NCBI GenBank assembly: GCA_961205875.1
Contig: OY540812.1
Span: 8,742,001-8,806,000 of the forward strand
DNA length: 64,000 bases
From: Sialis fuliginosa
Lineage: Eukaryota > Arthropoda > Insecta > Megaloptera > Sialidae
Reading direction: 5' to 3'
The translations under genes were made by a program, and so were the position numbers. A model generated the notes under the pieces. It was not told the DNA's origin. It did not search any database and worked only from the letters and a program-made list of their open reading frames with translations. This document shows, piece after piece, positions 12,239-23,919 of this stretch (positions are counted from its first letter, which is position 1; every line of letters begins with the position of its first letter).

Positions 12239-13026
12239 CTTGAAATCGTAGACATAGAGAATTTACCACACATCTGACTCGAACACAGAGCCGTGTCAAA
12301 AGAAAGAGATAGAAACAAGTTTGGAATATACTTGTCCTTTTTTTAAACAGGAGTGTAACTATTTCATTCTTGGCCCCGAACATTAAAAATATTCATAGAT
12401 ATACTACATGTATATAAAGAGGTTAAAATAATTAACGTTATAAAAAAAATTTTATTTAAAAAAAGAAACAATTATTGATTTCTAAATAATATAAGTTTCG
12501 AATTTTTTTAACCAATTTTAATATGTATCTTGTTCTAATATCAAAAAAAATATTTAAAATTTTGTTAACTAAATCTTGTATGTGCTGTTGGTAAGTGCAA
12601 TCCACCTCATCATATGGGAATTGATTTAAAACTATTTTTTATTAATATATATTTAATATGTTTGGTAGTAAAAATGTTATTTTCCCGGAATATCCGTTCA
12701 TAATTTTGCAAATTTCTATCAGATCAATTGAGGTTTTTTTTAAATTTCCTCGATGAAATATGAACCATTAAATTATGTTTATTGTTTATATTATTTACTT
12801 TTCTAATGAAAAACTTATTGCACAAAAATCACAAGATAGATATACAAAAATATATCTGACATAAATACTACCCTGAACTATAGTAAGCTACCAATCAGAT
12901 TCTTAGAAAAAGAGATAGATATATTCCAAACTACACTGCATCTCTCTCTCACTTTTTGAACAGATGATACACCATTGTGTTAATATAGAATGCACTGTCC
13001 ATTCTCTATGTCTATGCTTGAAATAG
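12239..13026. repeat. Diverged foldback pair, arms about 115 bp
   Basis: The left arm 12239-12355 (CTTGAAAT...GACATAGAGAAT...GTTTGGAATATA) matches the complement of the right arm 12901-13026 in the same order of blocks, with indels between. The roughly 550 bp in between are AT-rich with no frame. Probably an old inverted-repeat transposon. Confidence 0.5.
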
Positions 13027-13029
13027 ATT

Positions 13030-13880
13030 TTTTACCAATTTCTAGAGTAGTATGTAGCAAATATTACCTAAATGTTTTATTATTATCATAACATCCTCTT
13101 AATAGTCATAACCTTTTTCAATAAATAAAGTACGTATGTGGTTAATAAAATAAATCATAACCTTGTACGACATACTATTGTTTTTTATAATATTTCATAA
13201 TAATCTGTCTAGTAAATTTTTGATTCTGTGACGCACACAATAAAAACCGATATGTTAACTAGTGCCACAGCCTCTCAAACATGTTTATTGTATGGGAACT
13301 GTAAACATATCAAACTTTATTTTTCCGGTTTACGACATATTCTGAATAGCAGATTCATAATGTATGTTTATAAACAGAGTATAAAAGCATATGATGCATA
13401 TCGTAAAGTTAACATAGGTAATATTTTTTATAATATTTAATTTAAGATCTAAAATTATATTAAATGGATTTAAAGCTTTAAGATGTTTGTTTATTTATTT
13501 TTGTGTATCAATTTTTACTAAATAAATAACAGAGCTTTGAATTTGATGAGTGTAGAAAAATGTACTACATATATGGAAGATATGTATATTTTAGCTAGTC
13601 AATTATATTATTGCAAACAATTTACTATATTTGTACAGAATAGGTTGTATTTCATAATATCACAAACAAAAGATAATAAAATAGCTACAAAAACGGGTAA
13701 GCATTATTTTGTGTACGCTTTCTATAGGTTATTTATTCAAAAATTATTCATCAGAGTTCTTATTGACTTTTTATTATAGATATAAAAATAAATGTTTTAA
13801 ATGTCTCGGTAGAATTGATTGGACATAAAGTGAAATGAAAAGAACATTGATTCAACAAGCTAGCATAAGGAAGATTTTAA
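13030..13880. other. AT-rich stretch, nothing recognised
   Basis: Two short plus-strand frames (13228-13440 and 13537-13779) have compositions expected by chance in AT-rich DNA and no recognisable motif. Confidence 0.4.
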
Positions 13881-13885
13881 TCAAA

Positions 13886-14024
13886 GCGACCTCAATTGTC
13901 GTAGTTTCCCGGAACATGGGAAAGGCGGTCCTGCGACGACACCACTCCCGTCTGGATATTCTCCTGATTCCCGATGCTATCGCCATATGCAAATCAGACA
14001 TAGACACACAATTGAGTCTCGCTT
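13886..14024. repeat. GC-richer patch bounded by a 14-bp inverted repeat
   Basis: GCGACCTCAATTGT at the left is mirrored by ACAATTGAGTCTCGC at the right, enclosing about 110 bp of balanced composition (CGGTCCTGCGACGACACC). It could be a tiny MITE or a coincidental inverted repeat around a regulatory patch. No target duplication seen. Confidence 0.3.
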
Positions 14025-14567
14025 AAAGACCTCCAGGGTTCTCTTCGTTCACTATGAAGAAAAACTAAAGTGCGGTTTCATTTTTTATTGAAGAGTAATT
14101 TGGCCCTGACATGTGCTGACAAGTTTTTTATAGGTTTTGCAGAAGTTATTGCCAGCTACTTTATGTGATTTCAATTAAAGTCTAACATGTTGTGTGCGCT
14201 CTGAATGCTGGGGTGGCCGTTATATTTGAAGGGAAAAGAAAAATGTTTACCGATACGTGACTTTCAACCTTACCAATATTTGTATCCTGTCAAAATAGCA
14301 CATACTGCTTTGTGTCGATGCATTATTTATCGAGCCAAACTTTAAGAGATGACGTAATCTAAAATGTCACTGATATGTTGTAACGTTACGTTTGATACAT
14401 CGATTTTTGATTAAAAAAAAATTTAATTCATATCTTAGTATATGTCCATAAGTACTGGATATGACCCCAGTAATGGATATTTTTAAATTAAATGTACTGA
14501 ATTATAAATATTTGTTGATCTTTGATTACTACCATTTCCGAATATTAATCTATATTCATTTAACTAT

Positions 14568-14910
14568 CTTACAGTGTGATGACAATCGGCCAATAGGTGT
14601 CAAAATGGTGAACATTTAAACTAATTATTATAATTAATTATTATATTATCATAGCAACTGCTTTACATTGTTTCTTTGACGATTCTTTTTTTATATCTTT
14701 TGTGTCGTAGTACTTATCACTACGTGCTCATTACTGTTTTTACTTTATCCAATATTGGAGAAAAAGGCTATAATTTAAAAAACAAACTATATTTGTGGAC
14801 TTTGGTAATTATATTGATTTAAAAAAGAGTTACTTGTTTTATTAGTAATATGAGTTCGTGAGAATTACAAAAAATAAGCCCGTGAATTAAAAAAACAGTA
14901 AACCTTATAA
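14568..14910 (+). repeat. Dispersed repeat (copy 1 of a pair 49 kb apart)
   Basis: Runs from CTTACAGTGTGATG to CAGTAAACCTTA. It aligns almost end to end with the reverse complement of 63581-63988, sharing CAATCGGCCA, GTGTCAAAATGGTG, ATCATAGCAACTGCTTTACA and GAGTTACTTGTTTTATT. It lacks about 60 bp present in the other copy. Family unknown. Confidence 0.8.
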
Positions 14911-14914
14911 AACA

Positions 14915-15620
14915 ATAAATACATCATCTTGACATAACTAATCAATGTAAATAAATAATATCGTTTGTACAATATTACAATTTATTAACCCTGTCAAAAT
15001 CAATAAAAACTCAAATAAAGGGTTGCAGCAATTAATTTCTTATTTATAACAATTATCTCGAACCACGAGAAACAACACCAAAATTCATCCATCACTTTAC
15101 TAAATAGTGGCAATAACTCAAACATTCCTACCAATTAACAGAAGCATTCATAGAAATTACCAACAATCACAAAATCAATTCTAAACTGTTCGTCACGCCG
15201 AGTTTATCTCATTTCTACCCTTGAAATTATATAATTGCCTATAATTATACCTTCCATCAAAGGCCCGCATAAATCTTAAGAGAAAAACACACGATTAAAT
15301 AAATCACTTAGGATTTAATATAATACCCCTTGTGCACCTTGGATTTACCCCTTAATTTTCCCACATTCAGCTAATTTTTCTATTATATGCTTCGCTACAA
15401 ACTCATTATTAGCTGGATAATAAATCGTAAAGATTCGATCGTCGACGTGCTTTTGTTAATCGTAAATATTACTGATGATTTTCTTTCACTAAAAACATCT
15501 TTTGTTGAAGAAATCAATTTTCTGTACTTTACGTTTTTGTGTTATTTGAAAACAGGTGTGCTTTTATATTTTTGTATTATTATTATTACGAAACATGCTA
15601 CGCTTTTTAAAGGAATATCT
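14915..15620. other. AT-rich stretch, nothing recognised
   Basis: No repeat match or exon candidate. The frames at 15387-15689 and 15556-15765 run into the neighbouring repeat and are not genes. Confidence 0.4.
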
Positions 15621-15624
15621 TATA

Positions 15625-16590
15625 AAAATAATTCAGGCAAGACATACACGAGTGTATGCCATAAGGGTTCCGAAGTACGTACTACGTGAAATGTTTGGAA
15701 CCACTTACAGGTGCATTTTTAAGTTAAAGTTAAAATATAAAAAAGTGTCAAGTTCTACTAATTGAGATCTATATTTTGACATACCACATGCCTAGATATA
15801 AAAAAATAATTATGACGCACCTCCCTATAATTCCAAAATTTAAAATTATATTGTTGACTTTAGTATTTGTCGTTGGTAGTCCCACCAAAGCCTCGTTACC
15901 AAATTTTTTTCAGATTTTTTGAGCCAGTAGTTACAGAGATAGAGGGGGAGGACAAAATAAAACACTGCTTTTAGCCCCCTACAGGCGCCGATTTTGAGTT
16001 AGAAAAAAAATAAAAAATAGGGGCATATTGTACTAATTGAGACGCACATTTTGACATATCACATGCCTAGATATGAAAATAAAATTTTTAAATTCTCTTA
16101 CACCCCTCCCTATTATACCAAAATTTTAAATTATATTATTAACTTTAGTATTTGTCGTTGATAGTCCCACCAAAACCTCGTTACCAAATTTTTTTCAGAT
16201 TTTTTGAGCCGGTAGTTACAGAGTTAGAGGGGGGTGGGGGACAAAATAAAACACTGCTTTTAGCCCCCTACAGGCACCATTTTTGATTTAGAAAAAAAAT
16301 AAAAAAAGGGTCAAATTCCGCTTGTTTGGTTATACATTTTAACGTGCCACATACCTTGGTATAAAAAAAAATATTTTTTTTACCTAACTTTAGCTTCTTA
16401 TTGCCCCCCCTGAAAAATTATTTATTCAATAAATTTGTACATATTTTACTAGAGGGTGTCATTTTACATGTTCAGTAAAAATTTCAAGTTTCTAGCTTAT
16501 ATGGTTTACGAGCTATTTAGCTTTGAGTGAAAATGACGGACGGACGGACGGACGACAAAGCGATATCAATAGGGTTTCTTCGGAACCCTA
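15625..16590 (+). mobile_element. AGGGTTCCGAAG-type repeat element, copy A
   Basis: Inner terminal repeats AGGGTTCCGAAG (15664-15675) and CTTCGGAACCCT (16578-16589) face each other. Homology with copy B reaches about 40 bp further left to a small hairpin (CATACACGAGTGTATG). Inside are three tandem units of about 280 bp, each with a block like TTTTGACATACCACATGCCT followed by a conserved block (CCCACCAAAGCCTCGTTACC) and ending CCCCCTACAGGCGCC. Near the right end is a (GGAC)n tract. No coding frame. Superfamily unassigned. Confidence 0.8.
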
Positions 16591-16690
16591 AAAATTAAAA
16601 CTTCTTCGTTTTCTTCAATTAATGATTTCTTAAACACCAGTACAATTTAAATATACTATTCCATGTAATTCAGTATGTATAAAAAATGTA

Positions 16691-16851
16691 TACAAGTCTT
16701 GAGGCTTCCGCAGTGATCTTGATATGGATCTTGGCTTCTGGGTGCAAGCCGCGTCGGTTTAGTCGTGTTATCGGTCAACGTTGTGTATGACGAAACGTTG
16801 GCCGATAACACGACCAAATCGACGTGGCTTACACCCAGAAGCCAAGATTCA
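16691..16851 (-). mobile_element. Short hairpin element (copy 2)
   Basis: Same family as 5228-5406, in reverse orientation: its tail (TACAAGTCTTGAGGCTTCCG) is at the left and the hairpin (GATCTTGGCTTCTGGGTGCA against CACCCAGAAGCCAAGATT) follows. Imperfect 13-bp direct repeats, TATAAAAAATGTA at 16678-16690 and TATAAAAAGTTTA at 16852-16864 (11 of 13 match), flank it. Confidence 0.7.
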
Positions 16852-16899
16852 TATAAAAAGTTTAATTAATTATAAATAATAAGGATTTTAAACTAGTGT

Positions 16900-17240
16900 T
16901 TCACGCTAATCAGTTACTGGAGGGGGGGGGGGTATTTCAGAAACTTGATTTTACGTTTTCAGGTTAATCTAAGACCACCGAATAACTCAGAAACTAAAAG
17001 TCCGACTTGGATGATTTTGGTATCATTCTAACCAGTCTATAGTTCCGTATAAAATCTCCTAATTAAAAAATTACAAATAGGTTAATATAATATAATGAAT
17101 ATATATTATATTAACCTATTTGTAATTTATTAATTAGGAGATTTTATGGACAAACAAACGCGCAGCAATCATTTTGCGCACTAGCATAAATTTAAACTCG
17201 ACACTCATAGCAGCTAACACGCTAAGTAGTTATAAATTTA
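16900..17240. repeat. Repeat remnant including the 8.3-kb family (copy 2)
   Basis: A G run (about 12 G) at 16921-16932, then a stretch ending in the palindrome at 17049-17147, then TTTTGCGCACTAGCATAAAT shared with 8282-8420. Confidence 0.45.
17049..17147. repeat. Near-perfect 99-bp palindrome
   Basis: ATAAAATCTCCTAATTA at 17049-17065 is mirrored by TAATTAGGAGATTTTAT at 17131-17147, and the inner parts ATTACAAATAGGTTAATATA pair as well. I count one mismatch in about 43 paired bases, with a loop of some 12 bp. Confidence 0.85.
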
Positions 17241-17249
17241 TAAAAATAA

Positions 17250-17985
17250 TTTTCAAAATAGTATTGTGAATGATAATACAAATATTTATTCAAATCAATC
17301 TGATTTTTAACGTACATCAAATAATCAATCAGAAATTCGAACACGCCAATATTTGTTAAAACAAATCAAACATAATCAAATGTGCCAATACCGAAATTCA
17401 TACAAAGTACACACAGATAAGTAAATGAAATTAGGACACAGTCCGAACGCAAAAGGTACAGCACCCGAGCGTTCCCTGAAGGAATATCAACTCGGTAGAA
17501 CACATATCCGATAACGTGTACACGGTTACATATTTGAACATGAAACAGGCACAAATCCGTCCTAAACTCACATCGTGGCCCCAGGTGAGCGGCGGGTCTT
17601 AAACAATCAGCCCCCGTTGTCGACAATTGTACATACACGGCGCGAGCACCCATTTATGTTTGTGTGTTCTAAAGTGGGTGGGTATTTGTACAGGGCCGTT
17701 GTAGTAATGTTTTCATCATAATTTTACCAATATACATTTCAAAATCAATGCTCTTCTATACGTATTATTTGTCAATGATAATCCCACTAACATCGGTTCG
17801 GCAGAAATAATATAATAATAGTATATACCAATTATAAAGAATCTTAACAGTGAAAGTCCCATCAAAATTAGTTCAGTAGTTTTCTAGTTTATTCAGCAAA
17901 TAAAAAAATATACAGACAACAATTAAAAAATAAAAATAAAATTGATTGCATTGCTTGTAAAACAACGCATTGATAAATCCTTTAG
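17250..17985. other. Unique DNA with a GC-richer patch at 17440-17660 and retroposon-like tails
   Basis: The GC-richer patch carries a minus-strand frame (17366-17653) with no recognised domain. At 17800-17925 are two blocks like CCCATCAAAATTAGTTCAGTAG, a phrase common in the ends of insect interspersed repeats; their element cannot be bounded. Confidence 0.3.
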
Positions 17986-17992
17986 AATTTTA

Positions 17993-18895
17993 GTATATTC
18001 GAAGAGACCGTTTTGAGAGTTCTGTACCTCAAAATGAAAAAACAGAACCCTTATAAAATCACTTTCTTGTCTGTCTGTCTTTCTACCAGTCCATTAAGAT
18101 CTTTTTTCTAAGGAATGGCTAGAGGTATCAAGTTGAAATTAATATCAAATACCAAGATCTACAGCCTCATAGTCCTGCAAAAATCCAAGTTTCTAACTCA
18201 ATGTAATAAAAAGATACGACCTTTAAAAGCTTATTTTGATACTGACAGTCTGACTTAGAGCTGGGCGCGTGAGTAATTTTTGCTCACGATCACGCACGCT
18301 CACGAGAGAAAAATTTTTAGTCACGCCCGCTCACTCACGGTTACAAAAAAAGTATTCACGATCACGCCCGCTCACGAATTCTATTTTTTTACTCACGCCC
18401 GATCACGCACGGCGAGTCACGCTCGTGACCCGAATAATATATTATAAATAAAATGTTTAATATAAAAATTCGATTTAACAGATTATCATATATGCATGAG
18501 ATCAGAAATTAAAGAAATATCAAAATATACATACATATACTCACGAACTCACGCACGACAAAAATGTACTCACGCCCGGTCACGCCCGATTGTTTTATTT
18601 TGACTCACGATCACGCCCGCTCACGATCCAATATTTGAAAAATTCACGGCCCGCGCCCAGCTCTAGTCTGACTTACTGACTGATCATCAAAACCTATAGG
18701 GTTACTTCCCGTTGACCTAGAATCTTGAAATGTATTATTTGATTTTAATTTCATCTTGATACCTCTAGCCATTCCTAAGAAAAAGGGTCTTTAAGGACGA
18801 ACAGACAGACAGACGGACAACAAAGTGATCCTATAAGGATTCCGTTTTTTCATTTTTAAGTACAGAACCCTCAAAAACTGTCTATTCGAACGTAC
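17993..18895. mobile_element. TA-flanked long-TIR (Tc1/mariner-like) element, split by a hAT-like insertion
   Basis: The left arm (GTATATTCGAAGAGAC..., about 17993-18160) is the diverged complement of the right arm (...GTCTATTCGAACGTAC, about 18735-18895), both with TTCTGTAC and a GTCTGTCTGTC tract, and AGGAATGGCTAGAGGTATCA near the inner end. TA lies just outside each end (17991-17992, 18896-18897). Removing the insertion at 18256-18665 and one target copy leaves about 485 bp. No transposase. Confidence 0.75.
18256..18665. mobile_element. hAT-like MITE with 8-bp target duplication, rich in TCACG
   Basis: Begins TAGAGCTGGGC and ends GCCCAGCTCTA, and is flanked by GTCTGACT at 18248-18255 and 18666-18673. 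Eight-base duplications and a TAGAG-type end are hallmarks of hAT. About 19 TCACG motifs, mostly within CTCACGCCCG/ATCACGCCCG, lie in the two outer thirds; the middle (18430-18540) is plain AT-rich. The frame at 18269-18451 is just this repeat read as protein. Confidence 0.85.
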
Positions 18896-18899
18896 TAAT

Positions 18900-19400
18900 A
18901 ATAAAATTTTGATACACAGAAAAATATACCTGCTTCAAAATTATTGGACGATAGTGTATTATTACTTTATTACATACATTAATAAAAATGCCACTGTGAA
19001 TAAAAAAGTAGATACGTGCATACATTTAATGAAACATAAAATATAAAAAATCGTAAATGTACATTCTGAAATAGACATGTATACATATAGAAATATCCAT
19101 AAAATGATGAAAGATAATTTACGCCAATTTATATGTCAGAAGTGAAACGGTTGTGCTACGTCCCTGTTGTATGTGTAAGGTATAATTACTTACGTTGTAA
19201 TTGCTGCTCTGCGCTCCGAAACATCGCCGATGTAATTAAGTGTAACGCAGATTTTGATCGTTTGTTTTACATGATTTTCTAATAAGTTATTGCATGTTAA
19301 CATATATCAATCTGGTAGTGTGAGATATTTATAAAGTCACGGCAATACATATATTCATTTTCGTTATAATAAATCTGAAGAAAAAAAAACGAATAAAAAA
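18900..19400. other. AT-rich stretch, nothing recognised
   Basis: No repeat match or exon candidate noticed. Confidence 0.4.
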
Positions 19401-19407
19401 TTATATA

Positions 19408-19755
19408 CAGGGTGACTCATATCAGGTGAAACAAACTTAAACAGTTGATCGAGAAAAATATTTCAAGAAAAAAAGTTCATATAAACATGTGTCCTGAAAT
19501 TCTTTGTGAAGGAGCTACAGATCTCCAAAGATTTCACCTAAAATTAGTTTTTTTTTAATATTTTGAGAATCCATTGTGATACAGTTATAAAATTTTATAA
19601 TCGGTTTAGTATTAAACACGTATTTATACTAAACCGATTTTAAAATGTGTTTGTTTTGACTTGAAACAGAAAAATCGAGTGAAAATTTTGAAATCGGAGA
19701 ACAATTTTCTCTTTAAAAATCGATTGCAAAGCTTCTCGTATCTTCGATAATAAAA
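19408..19755 (+). repeat. ACAGGGTGACTCAT-type repeat with foldback (copy 1)
   Basis: Starts TATACAGGGTGACTCATATC and contains TTCATATAAACATGTGTCCT, GGAGCTACAG and TCCATTGTGATACAGTTATA. An inner palindrome (AATCGGTTTAGTAT / ATACTAAACCGATT, about 19598-19648) follows, and the end GCTTCTCGTATCTTCGATA is shared with the inner ends of the 1.7-kb foldback. Related to 52190-52545. Confidence 0.65.
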
Positions 19756-19969
19756 CAACTTATAACAAAGATATAATTACGATGAAAAACTAAAGTATGT
19801 TTGTAGTCGTTTCGTCATGCGCAGCCAAAACGGTAACAATTACTCGAGTGCAATATTAAATTCAAGTCAAGTAAGCTTTGGAAAAAAGAATGGTTGATGT
19901 TTGAAATTTTTATTAATTAAAATTCGTTGCTTATTTTGTTAATGTACTTATATCAGCAATACCGGCTTT

Positions 19970-20110
19970 AGAGAGGAAGGCTGGGCGATCGCCCGGGGTG
20001 CCAGTTCAGAAGGGGTGGCGGACGGCCACATGTAGAAAAATTTAAAAAAAAATTCTATTTGAAAAACGATCACAAACCTTCTCGTATCTTCGATATGACG
20101 AGGAAACAAC
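19970..20110 (+). repeat. Repeat fragments ending in CTTCTCGTATCTTCGATA
   Basis: GGGCGATCGCCCGGGGTGCC at about 19982-20001 resembles phrases common in insect interspersed repeats. ACGATCACAAACCTTCTCGT... (20065-20105, ending GACGAGGAAACAAC) is the same terminus as the centre of the 1.7-kb foldback. Confidence 0.45.
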
Positions 20111-20112
20111 AA

Positions 20113-21220
20113 AACATTGCATATTCAATACTGTTAGTTATTCGCGAACCAGTTGTCATACTATATTTTAGAATTTCTATTTAATAATTTTTACCCCCCC
20201 CCCCCCCTCATCATCCCCAATCTCAAGAAGATGAACATTATAAAAAATGAATTTTGATAAAAATTGACTTTCACAATTAATGAAACTGCTGTTTGAAATG
20301 GAAGGAGCTCAAAGAACATGTTTTTATGATAAATACAAATATTTTTTTAATATCTAATTGTAAACTTTTGTCATAAGACAGTATGTTATATTAAAAAAGA
20401 TTTTACATGGAAAATGCATCATTTCATCAAAATATTGTCGCGAGACATACTAATTTCTCAAGTGAACTGGATGTGCTTGCCCACGACTGAGAACATAATA
20501 TTTTTATATATAAAAAATTAATGTAGTGTTTATGTAAGCAATTAATTATTATTTGTCACAATCTAAATTAACATATAACTTTATTTACACAGTTGGAAGA
20601 TAAACTAAGAAAATGATACACCAACTTTTTATAAAGTTGACTAACTAGTCTATTTATACTTACACATGTAATATACATGTACTATATGTGAATATTACCT
20701 AATTATTTTTCACGACTTATTCAACACCTCGGAAAAGTATAATTGAATAAAGTATACGTATTTTTATTATATATACCTACTTCAAACGATATACGTTGTA
20801 CTAGTTATATATCATATAAATAGCATAGTAATCACATAACACTTTTATCTCTGCTTATCACCTGTCTGTATGTTCATCAGAACTTCGCTTTAGCATCTTA
20901 AGATATTTAGTCTCTCTGTAATAGACAATCTGTAAACAGCTAATAAATAAAATTGCTTTTAAAAAAAATAAACTTTGAATTGATTTTCATAATTTACTAC
21001 ATACATACTGGTAAATAAGTGAAGAGTTTGGAACAAGAGATTTATTTGTGTTATTATCAATTACAAAAAAATGTCCAATTGATAAATAAAAGGTTCAATT
21101 CAAATTCAAGAGAACTTTTTCATTCATAACTTCATAGCAATTATTATTCTTATTTCACAGTAAAAAAAAAATTTCCTATGATTCTAAAGATGATCAATAT
21201 TGTCATTTAAAAAAAGATTA
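20113..21220. other. AT-rich stretch with a C run
   Basis: A run of about 15 C lies near 20193-20207. Otherwise no structure or exon was recognised. Confidence 0.4.
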
Positions 21221-21279
21221 ATGACGTCATAATTGCACAAAAAAAATATTTACTTGTATGAAGCAAGAGAAAATTATCG

Positions 21280-21450
21280 TTTCAAAAAGAGGAATTATTG
21301 TTTTATTGTTTTCATCTAACAATGTTATTTTAAAGAGAAACAGTAATCGAGTTGGGTTAAAATTATATTCTAACATTAAAATTAAACTAGATTTTATTGG
21401 CACGATACATTTTTTACTGTGTTCGAAGTCATGAAGAAGAAATAAGAAAA
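21280..21450. repeat. Dispersed repeat (copy 1; partner at 53,300)
   Basis: Shares AATGTTATTTTAAAGAGAAA, then a GAGTTGG block and later TTGGCACGATACATTTTTTA, in the same order and spacing as 53,310-53,465. This copy lacks the palindrome seen in the partner. Confidence 0.6.
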
Positions 21451-21479
21451 GGTTGTCTAAAAACTGCACTTGAATTTAT

Positions 21480-22320
21480 ATTGGAATTTTATCAAAACAT
21501 TTTTTATATAAAAGGAATACAATAAAATCACCCCGTCCTTACTTACTTTTAAACAAACGTCAATCGACTTAAAATGTTTATTCTAATTTATTAACTAACT
21601 ATATATATAGACAGTATAGAAAAATACATACACATATAATGAATAAGAAATACAAACAAATAAAAACAAAACCAATATATCATGTTTAAGACTGTTCATT
21701 CATTCATATATACAAATTTCAACACGTCAAAACACGTACACAACAGTAATAAACAATCGTATAGGTCATCAGTAGTTGAATTGTAAAGCACTTTTTTATA
21801 TATTATGTGCTTATTATCTTAACATAATGGTCTCGTAGAATCAATAACAACAAACACTCCTTCACAAATCGCCCGGAGAATAAATAAACATGAATCAAGT
21901 TTTACCCCAGAGCTATAATAACACCTCACATAAACAAATATTAATTGTACCTTAAATTATAGTACTGTTAGACAAACACAGCATTCAGTGTTTGAGAACC
22001 ATCTCATATACGTGTAAATAATAAACATAGATTCAATAATCCATGTCGTATACACAAGGGATTACATTTTGGTCAGTGGTACTCAACCGGTGATATGTTT
22101 ATTACTTTGTTTTGAAATTATCTTATGAATGTGTCGGCTTATGTTTATCTAAATAAATACATTCATCTATTTTTAGTATGTATAGTAAGGTAGTTATTTG
22201 GAGCATCTCAATTTGATTTAAAACTGTATTTGTATACAATCTCTTTTGATAGATGTATGGTATTGTATTTTGTTTATATAGGTACATATCTATTATGATA
22301 ATATACTAATAGTGACGTTA
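21480..22320. other. AT-rich stretch, nothing recognised
   Basis: No transposon end, duplicated block or splice-bounded frame noticed. Confidence 0.4.
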
Positions 22321-22326
22321 ATTATA

Positions 22327-22520
22327 TAAATAAAAACAATTTGTTTGTCTAAACGTCAAAAATTTAATAAAGAAAACATGAATATTGTTGAGATAACGAC
22401 ATCGTTCTCATATTTTGTTCTTCCTTAATAGCCTGACGATGATTCTGTGAATCGGAAGCTTGCGATTACTTTTTCTTTATTAAATTTTTGACGTTTAGAC
22501 AAACAAGTTGTTTTTATTCA
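22327..22520. mobile_element. TA-flanked MITE (family of 61,672)
   Basis: Inverted repeats of about 48 bp: TAAATAAAAACAATTTGTTT at the left against the complement of AACAAGTTGTTTTTATTCA at the right, continuing through GTCTAAACGTCAAAAATTTA. TA at 22325-22326 and 22521-22522. The inner part has GACGATGATTCTGTGAATCG, shared with the member at 61,672-61,860. Confidence 0.8.
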
Positions 22521-22524
22521 TATC

Positions 22525-23630
22525 TATTATGTATATTCTAAAAAAATGTTGATTTAAAAATTTATTCTATCCACATACAAAATATTTATAATAAATAAAA
22601 CTCACCAAAATAGATACCTAGGGTGGTCCTCTTCTACAGAAAAAAATGCTCCATTTATAAAATTAAAAATAGATGGTTTTTAATTTCTTCTGGAATATCT
22701 AGAAAATTATTTGAGTAATGCCAAGAATTGACAATAATGGCAAAAAATAGCAACAGAAAATTCGTCCATTTTTTATGGAATTTCGGCCGCATTTTTTTAA
22801 ATCAAATTTTATAAGAGAGTAACTTATAGAAGATAAAATCCTTATAAAAAGTATTATTAACAATGTTTTATTTGTTCTATTTTTTTCAGGTTTAAAATCA
22901 ATATAATTTAACTGATTTTTTTAAAGATAACATAAATATTTCTTAAACTGATTATTTATTTTTGAAATGACATCCTCTGAGTTTTTAGTAATTCTTTTTT
23001 TAACAATCTCCGTCATTCAAGATAAATAAATACACTGACACTACGTGATTTATATATAATTATATTATAATGCGTATGTTCACAATTACACGTTTTCGTA
23101 TCTAAAAGGCAATTATATTGAAAGATATTTCAGTTTGAAATATCCGTTCGAATTTTTATTAGTAATTATGTTGATTCCCGCTTGTGTTAATCCACATCGT
23201 TAGAGTGAGTCATTAACTCTCTCTTTTTATCAAAGACATTGACGTAGGTTGTTGTCTCGTCTGCTTTGTATTGTTACTTCCTCTGAAATTTATGTTTCAT
23301 GTCGGACACTTTATTGTACTGTAGGAGGAGAGGGCGGTATTTTGTCAAAAGCCTTCCTACAAATGGTAATGAATAAGATAGTTTATATTCTAAAATCACA
23401 CACATGGACGTTATATGTAGTACACAGGTGCGCTCGCATGAAATATAATAAAGCAACTATAGACTAAAGTTATCGGAAATAATAATGATTGAAGTTAACT
23501 ATGCCAATATTCATTCGCTACATAATACAATTCATTTAAATCCTTAACCCATATTATTCCAAACTTTACTTTCATAAAAAAATGATACACAAACAAAACT
23601 GAATGTTTTAGCACTTCCATAATATTTATT
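22525..23630. other. No gene recognised
   Basis: AT-rich, with two short overlapping frames on opposite strands at 23249-23467 that show no domain. Confidence 0.4.
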
Positions 23631-23633
23631 ATA

Positions 23634-23720
23634 AAAAAATTGGTGGGATTGTGTCGGGATGCACAGTCGAGGGATTGACGTGAATACGTGGAGTTGGGGT
23701 TCAATAAAACTCTAGACTAG
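23634..23720 (-). repeat. Conserved 85-bp dispersed repeat (copy 2)
   Basis: Reverse complement of the repeat at 8601-8685: GGGATGCACAGTCGAGGGA with GTGAATACGTGGAG. Confidence 0.65.
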
Positions 23721-23919
23721 TTTTGCTTAATATAGTTATTTCTTATAATTTGTACGAACATAAAAATAATTAATCAATATTTACAAATAAAATTGTGAAA
23801 ATACAAAATGTAATTTTTATATTTATTCAATTTAAAAGATTTTAAAACTGGTTAAAAATTTAATCGAAATCTTAGGTTTTCATAAAATATTATTAGCCAC
23901 GATACAGTTCAGAAAAATT

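Noticed and set aside
17049-17147. Possible microRNA precursor
   Set aside because: Pairing is too perfect and too AT-rich, with a long stem typical of a palindrome; no evidence of expression is available.
18269-18451. Arg/Ser-rich 60-codon frame
   Set aside because: It is the TCACG array of the hAT-like MITE read as protein.
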